Below, piece by piece: positions 32,963 through 44,239 of a stretch of 48,428 bases of DNA (within the stretch, counting starts at the first letter, position 1; each line of letters begins with the position of its first letter). The stretch spans positions 52,578,001 through 52,626,428 of the forward strand of contig OX485804.1 of the NCBI GenBank assembly GCA_950295325.1, given 5' to 3'. A program made the position numbers and the translations under genes. The stretch comes from Polytrichum commune (lineage: Eukaryota > Streptophyta > Polytrichopsida > Polytrichales > Polytrichaceae). The notes under the pieces are model-generated. The model saw only the letters and a list, made by a program, of their open reading frames with translations, had not been told where the DNA came from and ran no database searches.

Positions 32963-33604
32963 TCACGACGTTGCCGACTTTGCCGACTTTGCCGTGCCGT
33001 TGATGTGCAAATTGATGGCGATCTTGGAGCCTTTGTCTTGCACGTCCATGGTGTAGTCGCTCGCCTTGAGCACCCGGTTGTCGAACCGTATCGTAAGCTT
33101 CTCGGAGTCCCACCGCTTGCCTCCCGGCATCGCCATAGCCGACGATCGCGTGCTCATCTCCATCGCTTGTTCTCGTTTGAGCTCCTCAAGCTCCCGTGCC
33201 AACATGTGCACTTCAAGTTGCGCTTTCCGAGCCTCCTCGCCCAACCGCTTCGCCTCCGCGATCGCCTTGTCCTTCGCGTCCTCCACCTTCGCGAGCTCCG
33301 GGTCATCTTCCACCTTCTTGAAGAGGCTCGTCAACGAAGCCGCGTGTCGTGTTCTACTACCTCGCCCGACTTTCAATCGAGGGAGCTTGCGTCCCACCGC
33401 ACCAAACTCGAGCTTCTCCATCTCCGACAACAAATGTTGTGTGTCGGCTTTGCCCACTCGGTTGTTGGGGTTCTCGTTTAGGGTTTCAAGCTCTCGGTGC
33501 GTTGGGCTCGCCTTCGGCGACGGGGTCTTGGACGATGGGGTTGATGAGTTCACGAATCGTCTCGTCTCCTTGATCATCGTACTTATGTAATTTGTATGCG
33601 CCAT
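32963..33604 (-). CDS. Unrecognised 213-residue coiled-coil protein
   Basis: I do not recognise this protein. It starts MAHTNYISTMIKE at a plant-like start context (GCAATGGCG). The N-terminal third is Ser/Pro/Thr-rich and polar. A charged helix rich in Lys, Glu, Ala and Leu (FKKVEDDPELAKVEDAKDKA to about AMEM, residues ~92-150) looks like a coiled coil. The last ~50 residues (KLTIRFDNRVLKASDYTMD, IAINLHING) look like a small beta-rich segment before an Ala/Ser tail. It lies in an isolated CpG-rich island (about 32860-33660) in CpG-poor DNA, so it is either a protected small gene or a young insertion. Two long frames on the plus strand (32903-33481, 33066-33590) are GC-driven shadows. No intron or transposon ends were identified. 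Transposon ORF1, captured gene fragment and true gene all remain possible. Confidence 0.5.
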   Translation of the reverse strand: MAHTNYISTMIKETRRFVNSSTPSSKTPSPKASPTHRELETLNENPNNRVGKADTQHLLSEMEKLEFGAVGRKLPRLKVGRGSRTRHAASLTSLFKKVEDDPELAKVEDAKDKAIAEAKRLGEEARKAQLEVHMLARELEELKREQAMEMSTRSSAMAMPGGKRWDSEKLTIRFDNRVLKASDYTMDVQDKGSKIAINLHINGTAKSAKSATS

Positions 33605-34159
33605 TGCTATCTCCCGGCCGAAACGTCAAGCCAATCGAACTACCGTAGAATCCTAACACACGTAAACTTATGGCGAGGAATTTTGTTGCTAGTGGACCGG
33701 TGTTGTGAATGTTATAAAATTTGTTTTCTGGAGGTCAGATTACAAAAGCGGTCAAGAGGGAAAGAGCCTCAGGGTAAACAGTCAAAGGAAGGCAGATTTT
33801 TGAGGGATCATCTCACAAACAGAGAGGCATGGGGACCTCCGGATTTTAAGTGCCCCATTTATAAGAATGACACGTTGTTTAGTATTATTTCCCAAAAAAA
33901 CATACGACATTTATTGAGGCGCGAACAAGAGGATGCCAGAGCTTGGATTGTGTGCCACTACAAACGTTTTGGAAGACGTGCCTACTTTAAAGGAGTCCAC
34001 CATGTTGTCATGTATAAAACAAAAAGTGAGCATACAAAACATTTGTGGTGGATAAAAAAGTTCTTGAAAAATGTGAGAAAAAAGGAAAAAGAAACAAACC
34101 GAAAGTTGTGGTGGAAATTTCTAATGTTAATGTTGAAACTAAGAACAATTTGTTGACCA

Positions 34160-35333
34160 TTGACAATTACACGAGTCTAATTGACCAATATTGGATTAGA
34201 TAAACAAGCCCTTAACAAACATCTAGAATGAGCGTGGAATGAGCACATTTTAAGACCCATCATTACAAAAAAAAATTAAAATCCATCACCACAGTTATGT
34301 GAAGGTCAAGTGTGACATTGATTCTTTTGAATCCCAACAATACAAATACTATTCTTGATATAAACAATCTGAGAAAATATAATTCAAGGCATGTTATGCC
34401 GACCCTACATGTAGAGAAGAAACCTAATAGTTTCAAAATTAAGACTCAATGAGGAGCAAGGAGAATTGTTGTCACCCGATCAGGGAACAAACGACTAGAC
34501 ATACTAACCAATTGTTCATTCTATACACCCAATACAATTTGTTTGTGACTTTTGAGTTAAGATAATAATCTAAGATCAACTGGATTGTCGAACTTCATAC
34601 AAAATTTATTCAAGATCAACAAAGCTACCATACATTGCGAAAGAACACATATTAAAAGCCATGAAAATTAACATGAGCAACATGAGAGTGAACTAAACCA
34701 TGTAAATTTCATAAGGACTAACATTATGTGGGCACTTTTCAAATGTTAGACAAAATTAAGGACGCATTTAGGGCACCTCAAGATTACATAGCAACAACAT
34801 TTTAAGACACTTTGAGAAGCAACAAGCGCCATGTTGCGCCCTCAAAAGTCAAGTCCTATGTAATGATATTATTAGAGCATCATCACCACCCATCATCAAA
34901 GTGAAGTGAACTGAAAAATTGAAACACAAAAATCAAAGTTCATTGGAATTCAGTTTGCAAAGCATTTCAAGTGCCCCACCCACGTACTTGCTTTTCAGGG
35001 CAGGTTTAGGGTTATAATGGGAAATGAGGTGAATAGCAATCCTCTACAATGATCCATAATTTTCTAAAAGTCCCAAACTTCAATCGGTTACTTCTCAAAA
35101 TCAACCGGATCATTTGTAACTAGTGGCCGGTTCTCCCCTTTCATTGAATGGAGCAATTTTTGTAGGATACATGTAGTATTTTACTCACTTAGATATACTA
35201 TTGCTCGCTTACTATTTACAATCTTTTTTTTAAATGACGTTAGAATATCATATTGTAAGTGTGATTAGGCTCTTGAAATTAGTCTATTGGACAATATTTC
35301 TCATACTCCATGTGAGGTCTCAATAAGGTATCG
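34160..35333. other. Intergenic, no gene recognised
   Basis: Very AT-rich. Nothing shared with other repeats in the window was noticed. Confidence 0.5.
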
Positions 35334-35335
35334 TA

Positions 35336-35772
35336 GCTCTCTAGCAGCTTGGGCAGAAAATAATTAATTTTAAAGGTGCCTAAATTTCTAGGAAATAGAT
35401 TTCATTGAGTGTCCAAAGAAAAAGAAATTACATTCAATGAGTGCCTAAAATCATAATAATGCAAGTATAGTCTCTCACAAAGGGCACTCCATATAACTAA
35501 AAGCAAAATATGTTGCCAAGCAAAACCCTAACATATAAGTAAAAGAGAAACTTTAGGGTAAGGAATGTCGGTTAAGGGAAGTGTTTAGGTTAATCACAGT
35601 CGCTATAGATGAAATTAGGAATACCATTCATGAATTATAGAAATGACTTGGATGAATGTCTAACTTTTTTTTTAATATGCCCAATTTTAAAATATTATTT
35701 GATGGGTTGCCTAACTTACTTTCGCACTTTAATTAATTATTAGGTATAAAGATGCCCAAGCTGCTAGAGAAC
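35336..35772. mobile_element. TA-flanked MITE E, copy 1
   Basis: 437 bp with TA at 35334-35335 and 35773-35774. Ends GCTCTCTAGCAGCTTGGGCA and TGCCCAAGCTGCTAGAGAAC. Internal blocks shared with 41442-41951: TAATTAATTTTAAAGGTGCC, TTTAGGGTAAGGAATGT, GATGAAATTAGGAA, GAATTATAGAAATGACTTGG and CCTAACTTACTTTCGCAC. No coding capacity. Confidence 0.8.
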
Positions 35773-35971
35773 TACGGTTGTGGGTCTCAACCGAACATTT
35801 TCCATCATTGTGTCCACTTCTTGTACTAAGACAAGGTATGTGTGTGAAATGATAGACAAATGTAAATCAAGGCCTTAGCCATTTTTTCTCAAAATATTGG
35901 AGCTCATATGCATATCTTATTCTTTATCAAAGCGAGGATCATATTCTTTATTGAAGGACCATGTAGGTGCA

Positions 35972-36000
35972 ACCCCCCCCCCCCCCCCTCCAAAAAAAAA
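35972..36000 (+). repeat. Poly-C / poly-A tract
   Basis: A run of about 16 C followed by TCC and nine A. Such tracts are prone to length error in assemblies. Confidence 0.8.
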
Positions 36001-36322
36001 GTGGTGTTTACTATTCAACATAGAATGGTTAGCAACTTTTGAAGATACATGCTATTCTCTTTTCAACACACCATTTTTTAAGTCTCATTTCTTAGATCCA
36101 CACCTAACCACACACCACTCAAATATAGGTGTCTAATTAAAATGAGTAACCTATTTAGGTCCACTTACCTTAGGCGATGAAACCCACAAATAATGCCAAG
36201 TACCGCATGTGCCTAAATAGTTGGTCCAAGTAGTTTGGCCACCCAACTACTGATTATTGGGCCTCATGAAGCACAACCAAGGCTAAATGTCATGCTCTTT
36301 TGGTTGGAACCCGTCAATCTTA

Positions 36323-37900
36323 TGAAGCATAGTCTTCAAAGTTTAATCCATGTATCATTGGTCCACATCTCCATGACATAGGATTGTGTGTAGTACTATG
36401 GGCTCCAATAATTTCATCTTCAATGATCACCTTGTGCATGATTACACATGTCATTAGAATATCCTTGATGGTATTAAGGTCCCATTGATGAATTGGACTT
36501 TGAATGATTTTCCATTTTGATTGTAGAATACTGAAACAATGTTCCACATCTTTGCATAAAACCTCTTGCATTTTAGCATAGCATTATTGTTTCTCTCATT
36601 AAGGATCATGGGTTTTTTTGGTCCAAATACAATTCATTGGAGATAATTCCTATTTGTTGATAAGTAGTATTGTGCATACATATGACCATTAACTCCAAAA
36701 CTCATATCTTGGCCATCCCCCTTCCAAAAAGCTAACTACTAAAGGACTATGATCAAGTACACGAATGTCATTGTTCCTTTATGCAAACCAAAGAAGACGT
36801 GTCATATCCACAAACTTTAGCCTACAATAGCTTTTAATAGTATGGAGTTTTTGCCAACTTTATTTTCAAAAACATTTTGCCATGCAAAAGGATAATCCTT
36901 CCGCTCTTAGGGGCGGTTTACACTATGGACCATGAAGTCGTCCCACGGCCGTCTAAGCGATGTGATTGGACGTTGAAGTCGTCCCGGGACGACTTGGGTT
37001 TACACCAAGGAAAAATTGGCAGAGTAACCACGGAGGTTGAGGTCCACAAAATATTATTTTTTAAGCCTACTCTATCCACTGCCATGGTCCAACGGGTTTT
37101 CCGTTGGGACAAGCAAAAGAGGTGGTCCGGGAAAAAGAGCAAGGGCCCATGTCAGAAAAACGCCGTTTTAAGCCTTTTTGGTGCATGGTCATTCTTCATG
37201 GTCCACATTCGGTTTACACCTAGTGAAGGGCCCATGAACCATGAAAACTAATATTTTAGTAACTCGGACCATGGAAGTCGTCCCACGCAAATTAGGCCTC
37301 TTACGTGGGACGACTTCATGGTCCATAGTGTAAACCACCCCTTAGTGCATACATTCCAATAATTCAAACATACCGAGCCAACCATATTTTATATTAATAG
37401 CAACTTGCTTTTCAAAATCTTCTCTAGATGGTTGTCTAAGGCATGTGCTCTCATATATAGCTCGAATAGATAATTAATTGGATTATCGAGGAGGAGGCTT
37501 ATAGCCTCTTCCCGAAATGCCGCCCTCTCAGGTGGCCACGTCACCTCAAAATTTTAGGGTTAGGGTTCTTTCAATGCATGCATGGATGTGCTTGATGCCA
37601 ATCGCACATAGTCATCAATGGCATCGAACGTGATGTCACAAGCCAATATTCGCATTGTTGCTATATATTTTTGGCAAACTACTAAAATCCAACTCACTAG
37701 TAGCATCTCACTAGTAGCATCTCACTAGTGCACAAAATATAAGTCATAGTTCTCTGCATTTTCAACTTGTTTAAAAAATAGAATCATTTATATTCTAAAC
37801 CTCCGACGAAACATTTTCACATCATAAATTGGATTCTCCACAAAGTAATCCTTCATCCAATGTTTGTGCCCCTCAACTCTTCCCCATGTAATATCTGGTT
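36323..37900 (-). pseudogene. PIF/Harbinger transposase, broken and split by a MITE
   Basis: Minus-strand fragments align in order with a plant Harbinger DDE transposase: RGHKHWMKDYFVENP (near 37870) and FRRRFR, a DAIDDYVRLASS region (37600-37680), then CLRQPSREDFEKQ and GWLGMFELLECMH (about 37350-37440). After the MITE come PFAWQNVF, SILLKAIVG, NDIRVLDHSPLV, VNGHMY and, in a clean 83-codon frame (36320-36571), KDVEHCFSILQSKW and CVIMHKVIIEDE. Stops and frameshifts separate the blocks, and 36910-37341 is inserted right after the CMH motif. ~80 bp of foreign sequence sits near 37480-37560. In the family this enzyme cuts and pastes elements with TTA duplications, such as the Tourist MITEs here. 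This copy is dead; a relative elsewhere could drive them. Confidence 0.85.
36910..37341. mobile_element. Tourist-like (Harbinger) MITE F2 inside the transposase pseudogene
   Basis: 432 bp flanked by TTA (36907-36909, 37342-37344). Ends GGGGCGGTTTACACTATGGA and its reverse TCCATAGTGTAAACCACCCC, continuing as CCATGAAGTCGTCCCACG on both sides (about 38 bp of inverted repeat). Removing it and one TTA rejoins the transposase between CMH and the following block. The 124-codon frame inside is accidental. Confidence 0.9.
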
Positions 37901-37921
37901 TTTTCTAAGGCTTCGAACCAC

Positions 37922-38320
37922 CACATCTAGAAGGATTAACAACACCAAGTTCCAATACATGGTCATGAAGATTGCCAACTAAATCTAAACTACATCATAG
38001 ATATGTAGAACTTCTTCATTGAGTCTTGTTATCACTTCATGTCGTTTTCTCCTCTCACTCCAACAATTCTTATCCATATTGTGCCTCATGCAATCTATAA
38101 CCTAATAAAGTGTGTATATGTCTATTTTTGTTTATTTAGTTGGATTGTCCTTTTCATATGTTTATTTATCAACTTAAGTTTTACCTCTTTCACTTTAACT
38201 ATCTTATACCTAAAGTTCTTGAGTATTTGATTTGATTGTCTTTATTTTATATGTGTGTGTTGCCTATTCAGATTGTCCTTGAAAATTAAGTATTTGTTTA
38301 TTTGGATATTCAAGAGTTTA
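37922..38320. other. Intergenic, no gene recognised
   Basis: Sequence upstream of the transposase pseudogene; T-rich. No promoter or inverted end of the parent Harbinger element could be identified. Confidence 0.4.
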
Positions 38321-38324
38321 CATA

Positions 38325-38642
38325 TGTAACATCTATTATATCTAAATGAAGTTGTATTCTAGCAATGAACAATACCAACCATGTGTAACATGGGCCATTA
38401 TTGGTACATGTTGACTAGAACTAAGATAACGGTAGTCTAAAATGAGTTTAAAGTAAAATCACAAAGTTCATTATATTTGCTAATGATGAACATGCTAATG
38501 TTTAACTTAAGACAACTGGGCATGGTGGGGAGGTATATATGGACCCTTGCACAAGAGTAATTAAGGAGGTCTTTTATCATATCTCGTGGTTGGGTGGTTC
38601 GTGCCAAAGAAATGTCCAACAGAGAATTACAGTTTTGTTACA
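38325..38642 (+). repeat. Probable 5' LTR of a retrotransposon
   Basis: 318 bp starting TGTAACATCT and ending GTTACA, so the ends form a TGTAAC/GTTACA inverted repeat with TG..CA limits. A TATATATGG box lies at about 38533-38541. A primer-binding-site-like sequence follows two bases after the end. No matching 3' LTR was found in the window, so the element is truncated or deleted. Family (Copia or Gypsy) cannot be set. Confidence 0.6.
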
Positions 38643-38644
38643 TT

Positions 38645-38656
38645 TGGTATCAAAGT
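38645..38656 (+). promoter_or_regulatory. Primer-binding site (initiator tRNA-Met type)
   Basis: TGGTATCAAAGT, then GAGG. It differs by one base in the first ten from TGGTATCAGAGC, the complement of plant initiator tRNA-Met 3' end, and stands directly after the LTR. Confidence 0.65.
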
Positions 38657-38679
38657 GAGGTTTTATTTTCAAAAGGAAG

Positions 38680-38875
38680 ATGGCATCTCTTAAGATGAAT
38701 GTTTCAGTAACCCCAAAGATGAAGAATACATTAGGAAATAATATTACTATTCAAAACCTTATATTGGAGATGGAAGAATTGAAATAAGGCCAAGGAGCAC
38801 AATGAGGTGAAGTTGACGATTTTGGAAGCCAATATAGTGAAGGAGCTAATGAAGTGTAAGCATGCCCGTTCCAAA
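38680..38875 (+). pseudogene. Possible retrotransposon gag start, broken
   Basis: An ATG 38 bp after the LTR opens MASLKMNVSVTPKMKNTLGN, and continues through a Leu/Glu-rich stretch to a TAA near 38786. A +1 shift there continues a Lys/Glu/Leu coiled stretch to about 38875. Position and helix-rich content fit the start of gag, but no diagnostic motif remains. Confidence 0.35.
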
Positions 38876-40990
38876 TCCTAAATCCCAATCCATTATCATT
38901 TTTTTTTCCAACTACTTGATTCTTATACTAAACTTTTTTTTGGCAAAGGTAAGTATTTAACACTGATATTTTTATATAAAATTTTAAAACTCACAAAAAC
39001 CGAAGGATTTTGTTTTTTTTAATTGGTAATCTATATACCAACACAAATTATTACATCTAATGTGCCACATCATGTACTTACATTGAAGTTATTTCTAATG
39101 GTTTAAAAGAGGTTGCAACATCAATATTTGGATGTGCAAGAAGGTGGATCAAGGAAGGTTGAAAATACTTTCAAAATGATGAGATCCAAGTTTGTTGAAG
39201 TTGGATGTATATTAACCAACACTCATTTGTGGGCCCACAACAAAACAAATCAAAATTTTGAGATAAGGTAGAGGACCACTTCAAAGCTGCTATGTTTTAA
39301 AATTTTGGGGTGCCCATTCAACCCCATAGATAATGTAAACCTAATTGTCTAATTTATTATATTTTGTAAGGTTTATATATTACAATAATATCATGATTTC
39401 AAATTTTCATATGCATAGTTGCTCTAAAGTCTAAATGTGTAACTCTAAAAACCGTCAAAGGTAAACTACAATAATGTTATTTTTGTATCTAGGATGAATT
39501 GGTCGTTCATTAAATTTTGTACAATAAGAAGGGACACCATGAAGTCTCAAGCCCATGTTCTTAACAGAAGGAAAAACTTGAATGAATGAGGCAAAATTTA
39601 AAAAATGATGTTATCACTAAAGCCTAAGATGTTTACAGAAGGATGCACAAAAAAGTAATACACCTTTGATTTCATGCATTGTTAGCCTAAAGTCAAAAAT
39701 CACCATAAGTTCTTTGATATAGAAACGAGGGCAACTCCCAAACTAAGAAAGAGGAAATCTAGACTCCAAGATATTCCTCCAACTAATAAAGGAGTATTTG
39801 AAACCAAGCTCGCTCCCACATCACTTGACAACATATCCCCACTTCTTTCAATCCCTACTAAAGGAACTTTTCCATAGAGACTAGTGGGTTCAAAAAAAGA
39901 AAAAAGAAAAAGAAAAAAGAAAAAGAAAAAGAAAAGCAAAAAAAGCCCGATAAAAATTTAAAGGAGTATATGCTGTGACAAATTTTAGTGTTTGCCACCA
40001 CATTGTCTCTGATTTGGCTGATAAAAGCAAATTGCGAAAGGTCAAAACGAGAGATTGGCCAATCATAGAACCCTCAATTTATTTGAATATTCCCATAAAC
40101 AAACAATTTTAATGAATAGATATTGTGATACGTATGTTGAATTACATATGCAAGAGGAGGTAATACGAGTGAAACAAAAGATGGCAACCCAATTTCTACA
40201 AAGAGAAGGTACCTCAAAATTACTTGTAGCTTTGTTAACTCCACCACCACCTCAAGTAACACAAGCAAGTTCATTGACTCAAGTAAGTTATGAAGAAGAT
40301 GATGAAGAAGAAGAAGAAGAATATGCACTAGAAAATTTGTTGTATGCATGATCAGGAAGTAAAACTGGACTTGAACAAATGATGTTCTAAGAGATGCTCT
40401 TCATAAATTAGATACAATGTGATATCTATAATGGTTCAAATTCATTTAATTGCTATACTTACCACACATGAGGCTTGTAGCTTTTGATTATACAAATTAA
40501 AGGACACGTTGAACATAATACCGTATTTTTTGTGGGACATTGATGTGGTTGACTATTTAAAAAATGTAAGACCTATTTCAATGTAAGAATTGTTTCAAAG
40601 TGAGTAGGAAATATATTGGCCTAAGCCTAACTGAGGTATTTATCTTAATCAAACACCTATGTTTGAGTGGTGGATATTTGGGTGTTAAAAGACACATAAA
40701 AGACATATGTCTGAAAAAAATTGGACTATGTGATCAAAATCATTCTAGGCCATTGTGAATGTATTATGAGACCATTAATTTGTGGTTCTCCATCTTAGTT
40801 ATCAATATCATAAAATAATTTTCATATTCAATCTCAAACCATTGAGTTACAATGTATCATCCTAAAATAGAATGTTGTAGAGATATTTATACCGTAAAAT
40901 TTTCTTACTCTTGAGGTAAGAGGTCCCTACCATTGATATTTGTGTCTCCATCATTCAAACGATTTACTTTAAAATCTGAGGTATGGGAAA
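38876..40990. other. Intergenic, A-rich tract and an acidic-tailed frame
   Basis: A G-interrupted A tract runs from about 39891 to 39950. A 98-codon frame at 40055-40351 ends in a run of Asp/Glu made by GAA/GAT repeats; the repeat alone explains the openness on both strands. No domain is recognised. Repeat I-like sequence at 40660-40850. Confidence 0.45.
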
Positions 40991-40996
40991 ATGTAA

Positions 40997-41300
40997 GGGC
41001 CACTTCACACACGAAACTGAGGGCCCATGACCATTGCACTTCAAGCACTCTCATTGGTAGAAAAGGCATACCCGGTCCAAGTTCACTTCACACTACGCTT
41101 GAGGGTTCAACGGACTAAATAAACGCAAGATGGATGTATCGATCATGGCACTCCAAAATTTCACATCCGTTGATTTATTATAATTTATCATGTGTGAGGA
41201 CCGCACATGAATAAGAATTCATTGAAATATCATTTGGTTGAGGGCCCAGTCACATATAGCTTCATAGTACATTATAGGGCCCATGACCACACTACTAACA
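40997..41300. mobile_element. Tourist-like MITE D, copy 3, left part
   Basis: Starts GGGCCACTTCACACACGAAA after TAA and follows the D family to about 41300 (GGACCGCACATGAAT, ATTTGGTTGAGGGCC, GACCACACTAC). The right end of the family, TTCTTTTGGGCTCTCACAAT to GGCTCTTG, reappears at about 42129-42195, so the copy was probably split by ~830 bp that include MITE E. Confidence 0.7.
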
Positions 41301-41441
41301 CTCTCAACTTCTTGTAGCATTACAAACCGAATTGAATGTAATGTGCTTGTTGAATGTTTTAAGTTAGGGATCGGCAAGATTGACCTTCATGTATTTTTTC
41401 CGTGATGGCTTTTGTATCATGAGAGCATTGCCATTACTGTA

Positions 41442-41951
41442 CCTCTCTAGCAACTTGGGCATAACATAATTAATTTTAAAGGTGCCTAAATTTTTGAGAA
41501 ATTAATTTCATTGAGTGTCCACAAAATAAATAAATAACATTCCAAGAGTGCCTAAAATCACAATAATGCAAGTGACATTCACTTGAATCTAACAAAGTAG
41601 CATCACATAACTTCAACGATGTCTTCACTCGACATCAATCTCATTCATGATATATAAAAAAAATACAAGCATGAATTTGCTCCACAAAGCAAAACCTTGA
41701 CTTATAAGTAAAAGACAAACTTTAGGGTAAGGAATGTTGGTTAAGGGAGGTGATTAGGTTAATCGTAGCCGCCATAGATGAAATTAGGAAATCATTTATG
41801 AATTATAGAAATGACTTGGATGAATGTCTAACTTATATTATTATTATTTTTGAACCTGCCCAATTTTGAAATGTTATTTTATGGATTGCCTAACTTACTT
41901 TCGCACTTTACTTAATTATTAAGCAGAAAGGTGCCCAAGCTGCTAGAGAGC
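41442..41951. mobile_element. TA-flanked MITE E, copy 2
   Basis: Ends CCTCTCTAGCAACTTGGGC and GCCCAAGCTGCTAGAGAGC, TA on the left and CA on the right. It is longer than copy 1 by an insertion around 41580-41680. Confidence 0.75.
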
Positions 41952-42195
41952 CATGGTATGTTGATCTCTATGGTGTTGGATGAACATTGCATAATCCACA
42001 AATCTGCACTAATGATGGTGCCATAATCTCTCCCCTATGATTGGACTAGCCAAATCATATATGCAAACTGTTATTAATTTCTACCATGGCCATAGCTGGA
42101 AGCTCTAGTGGACCTCATGCACCCGCCTTTGAAGGCTTCTTTTGGGCTCTCACAATTTCATGGTCATGGCTCTTGGCTCTTGGCTCTTGTGTTGC

Positions 42196-44239
42196 CTAAA
42201 CCCTAAAGAGAGAGAATGTAGCTTAGATGTACGGAGTATGTAATAGGGAGCCGTTATGTGTAGTCTGCTCTACTCTCCTCTTCTAGTCCATTGCCTTTAA
42301 CATGTCCACATGAAACTTGATTCTTTTCTGTTTAAGGAGATTTTATGTGGTTTTTATGTGATCTTCCAATGTGGTTTGTAGATTTGGTTTAGAGAGAAAG
42401 AGAGGTGGGATTTTCTTTCATCACAAGTCTATTGCCTCCCTAAACATAGCTTCCAATATTGTAACTATGGATTTCATGCTATGTTTTACATCATAGTAAG
42501 TTGATTGAACTTTCAACTAGGAATATGTATGCTTATCAAAGTAGTTAGATACTCCGCTATGTTTCTTTGCTTTCAAATCAAAGTTTAATAGCATGGGTTG
42601 TCATAACGGCATAAAGAACTAAAATGTCATGATAACAAATATACGTCACATATGGCAATTGAGTTCAAAATATAGTATAATATATGACTACAGTGTGCCC
42701 AATGATTGTTGTTACAAGAAAGTAATAAAGCAAAGATGTGATATGTAGACTTGCATACCTCATTTGTAGGTATTCTCAATGTCTCGACTACTTTATAGAA
42801 TTTGTGCATACATCAAAATACTAATTCAAAGTAGCATAATAACTTTCACAAGTGTAATGTATCAAGAGTGAAAGAACATCCAAACATGAGTAATGCACTA
42901 TTGCTGGTGTTGAAAATGTGAAGAGCTAGCCTCGCATGCACCCGTGCCAACCCAAACATACATTTGTATGTTAAAAAGGCGTGTGTCAAGTGTCTTTACC
43001 TAAGCTCAATTGCAATCCATGTCATACATTTACCTCACCTATCAAGTCCATTGAATGTTTGCAAGCACTTGTACTCATCAATACAAAACAATGAGTATAC
43101 AAACATGCTCTTTTGCCATATTGTGTAACTTTTTTTGAACAATAACAACCTTCTGTACACCAAACACTGTGCGATTCCACTCTTATCACGTACTTACTTA
43201 GCCTTATTGAATAATCTAAGCCAAGTGTTTCCTCCTCCAAGCATGTAAAAGAGTCTTCACATGGAAGAGTCTAGGGTTTAAGTACTGGATTAGTAGCCAC
43301 TTTAGGTCACTGAAACCCTAAATCGTGGAGTGTGGTAATTCCTCGACCATGGTCAGTTAACTCATGGTTAAGTATAATGTAATATTCTAACTTTAGTATA
43401 GAGCCTACTAAGTATTCCAAGCTTTGTAGGAAGCTTTAATCAAATTGTCAGTAGTACCACATTTTACTATTCATATAGTTTAAAAGCAATAACAAGAGAG
43501 AGAGAGATCTTTGTTTGTCTGTCTCAAGGTAAGAGTGGTGTAAGTTGTGATGAGCGTTTGTAAGTTCATGCATTAGCCTTCGACATCTGTACTTTGAGTT
43601 TGTTGTGTTGCATCTGCCATAGCCACCATCAAGTTCTACATCAATTGCTATTGCATGTATTTTGTTAAGAGCATTTGCCTAAACCCTAATGCTCACCTTT
43701 CTATAATTTCTATAAGTCTTCATATTTCTCTCAATTCGTCATCAAAGCTCTTGGAGTTCGAGACCTCTCCTACCGCCTTGCATTTGTTGCCAATTTTGTC
43801 CATGTATTATGCTTATAGAACACCTTCAAACCTTGGACATCTCCCAAAATAATTGTAGTTAACTAGATTTTTTTCTATACATTCTAGGGAACAACTAAAG
43901 TTAACTAGAAAAACTTCAAGTATTATTATATATTTGAAGAAGTTCGCCTCTTGATTTGCTTCAATGAAGGATTTTTAATATGCACATGCTGCTGAGGATT
44001 ATCAAGAAACGCCTTTATACAATCATTGTTAGTGTTGGGTTCTAGAACAACCTTCATGCACAACACCAACAAAAATAACACACTAGTGACACTACAACAC
44101 TACAACAGAATTTTGTGAACACGTTGCACTCAACTTTAGCTAACTAGATATAACTACAATTAACTATATTTTTGGGTAAATCCAATTTAGAAAACTATAC
44201 TTAACTGTATTTTGGGCAAGTCAAATCACAAACAACTGT
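42196..44239. other. Intergenic, no gene recognised
   Basis: AT-rich; a short (GA)n tract at about 43495-43507. No coding-like frame and no shared repeats seen. Confidence 0.5.

Noticed and set aside
32903-33590. Two long plus-strand frames (192 and 174 codons) opposite the coiled-coil frame
   Set aside because: Arg/Ser/Leu-rich translations typical of antisense shadows in GC-rich coding DNA; the minus-strand frame has clear regional structure and a better start.
33596-34156. 186-codon plus-strand frame
   Set aside because: Length is notable in AT-rich DNA, but the first part overlaps the start of the minus-strand frame at 32963-33604, there is no recognisable domain, and composition is uneven. 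Not supported as a gene.
36877-37251. 124-codon plus-strand frame
   Set aside because: It lies almost wholly inside the Tourist MITE at 36910-37341 and starts in the transposase pseudogene on the other strand.
40055-40351. 98-codon frame with acidic tail
   Set aside because: The openness of its end comes from GAA/GAT microsatellite-like repeats, which also keep the opposite strand open. No domain recognised.
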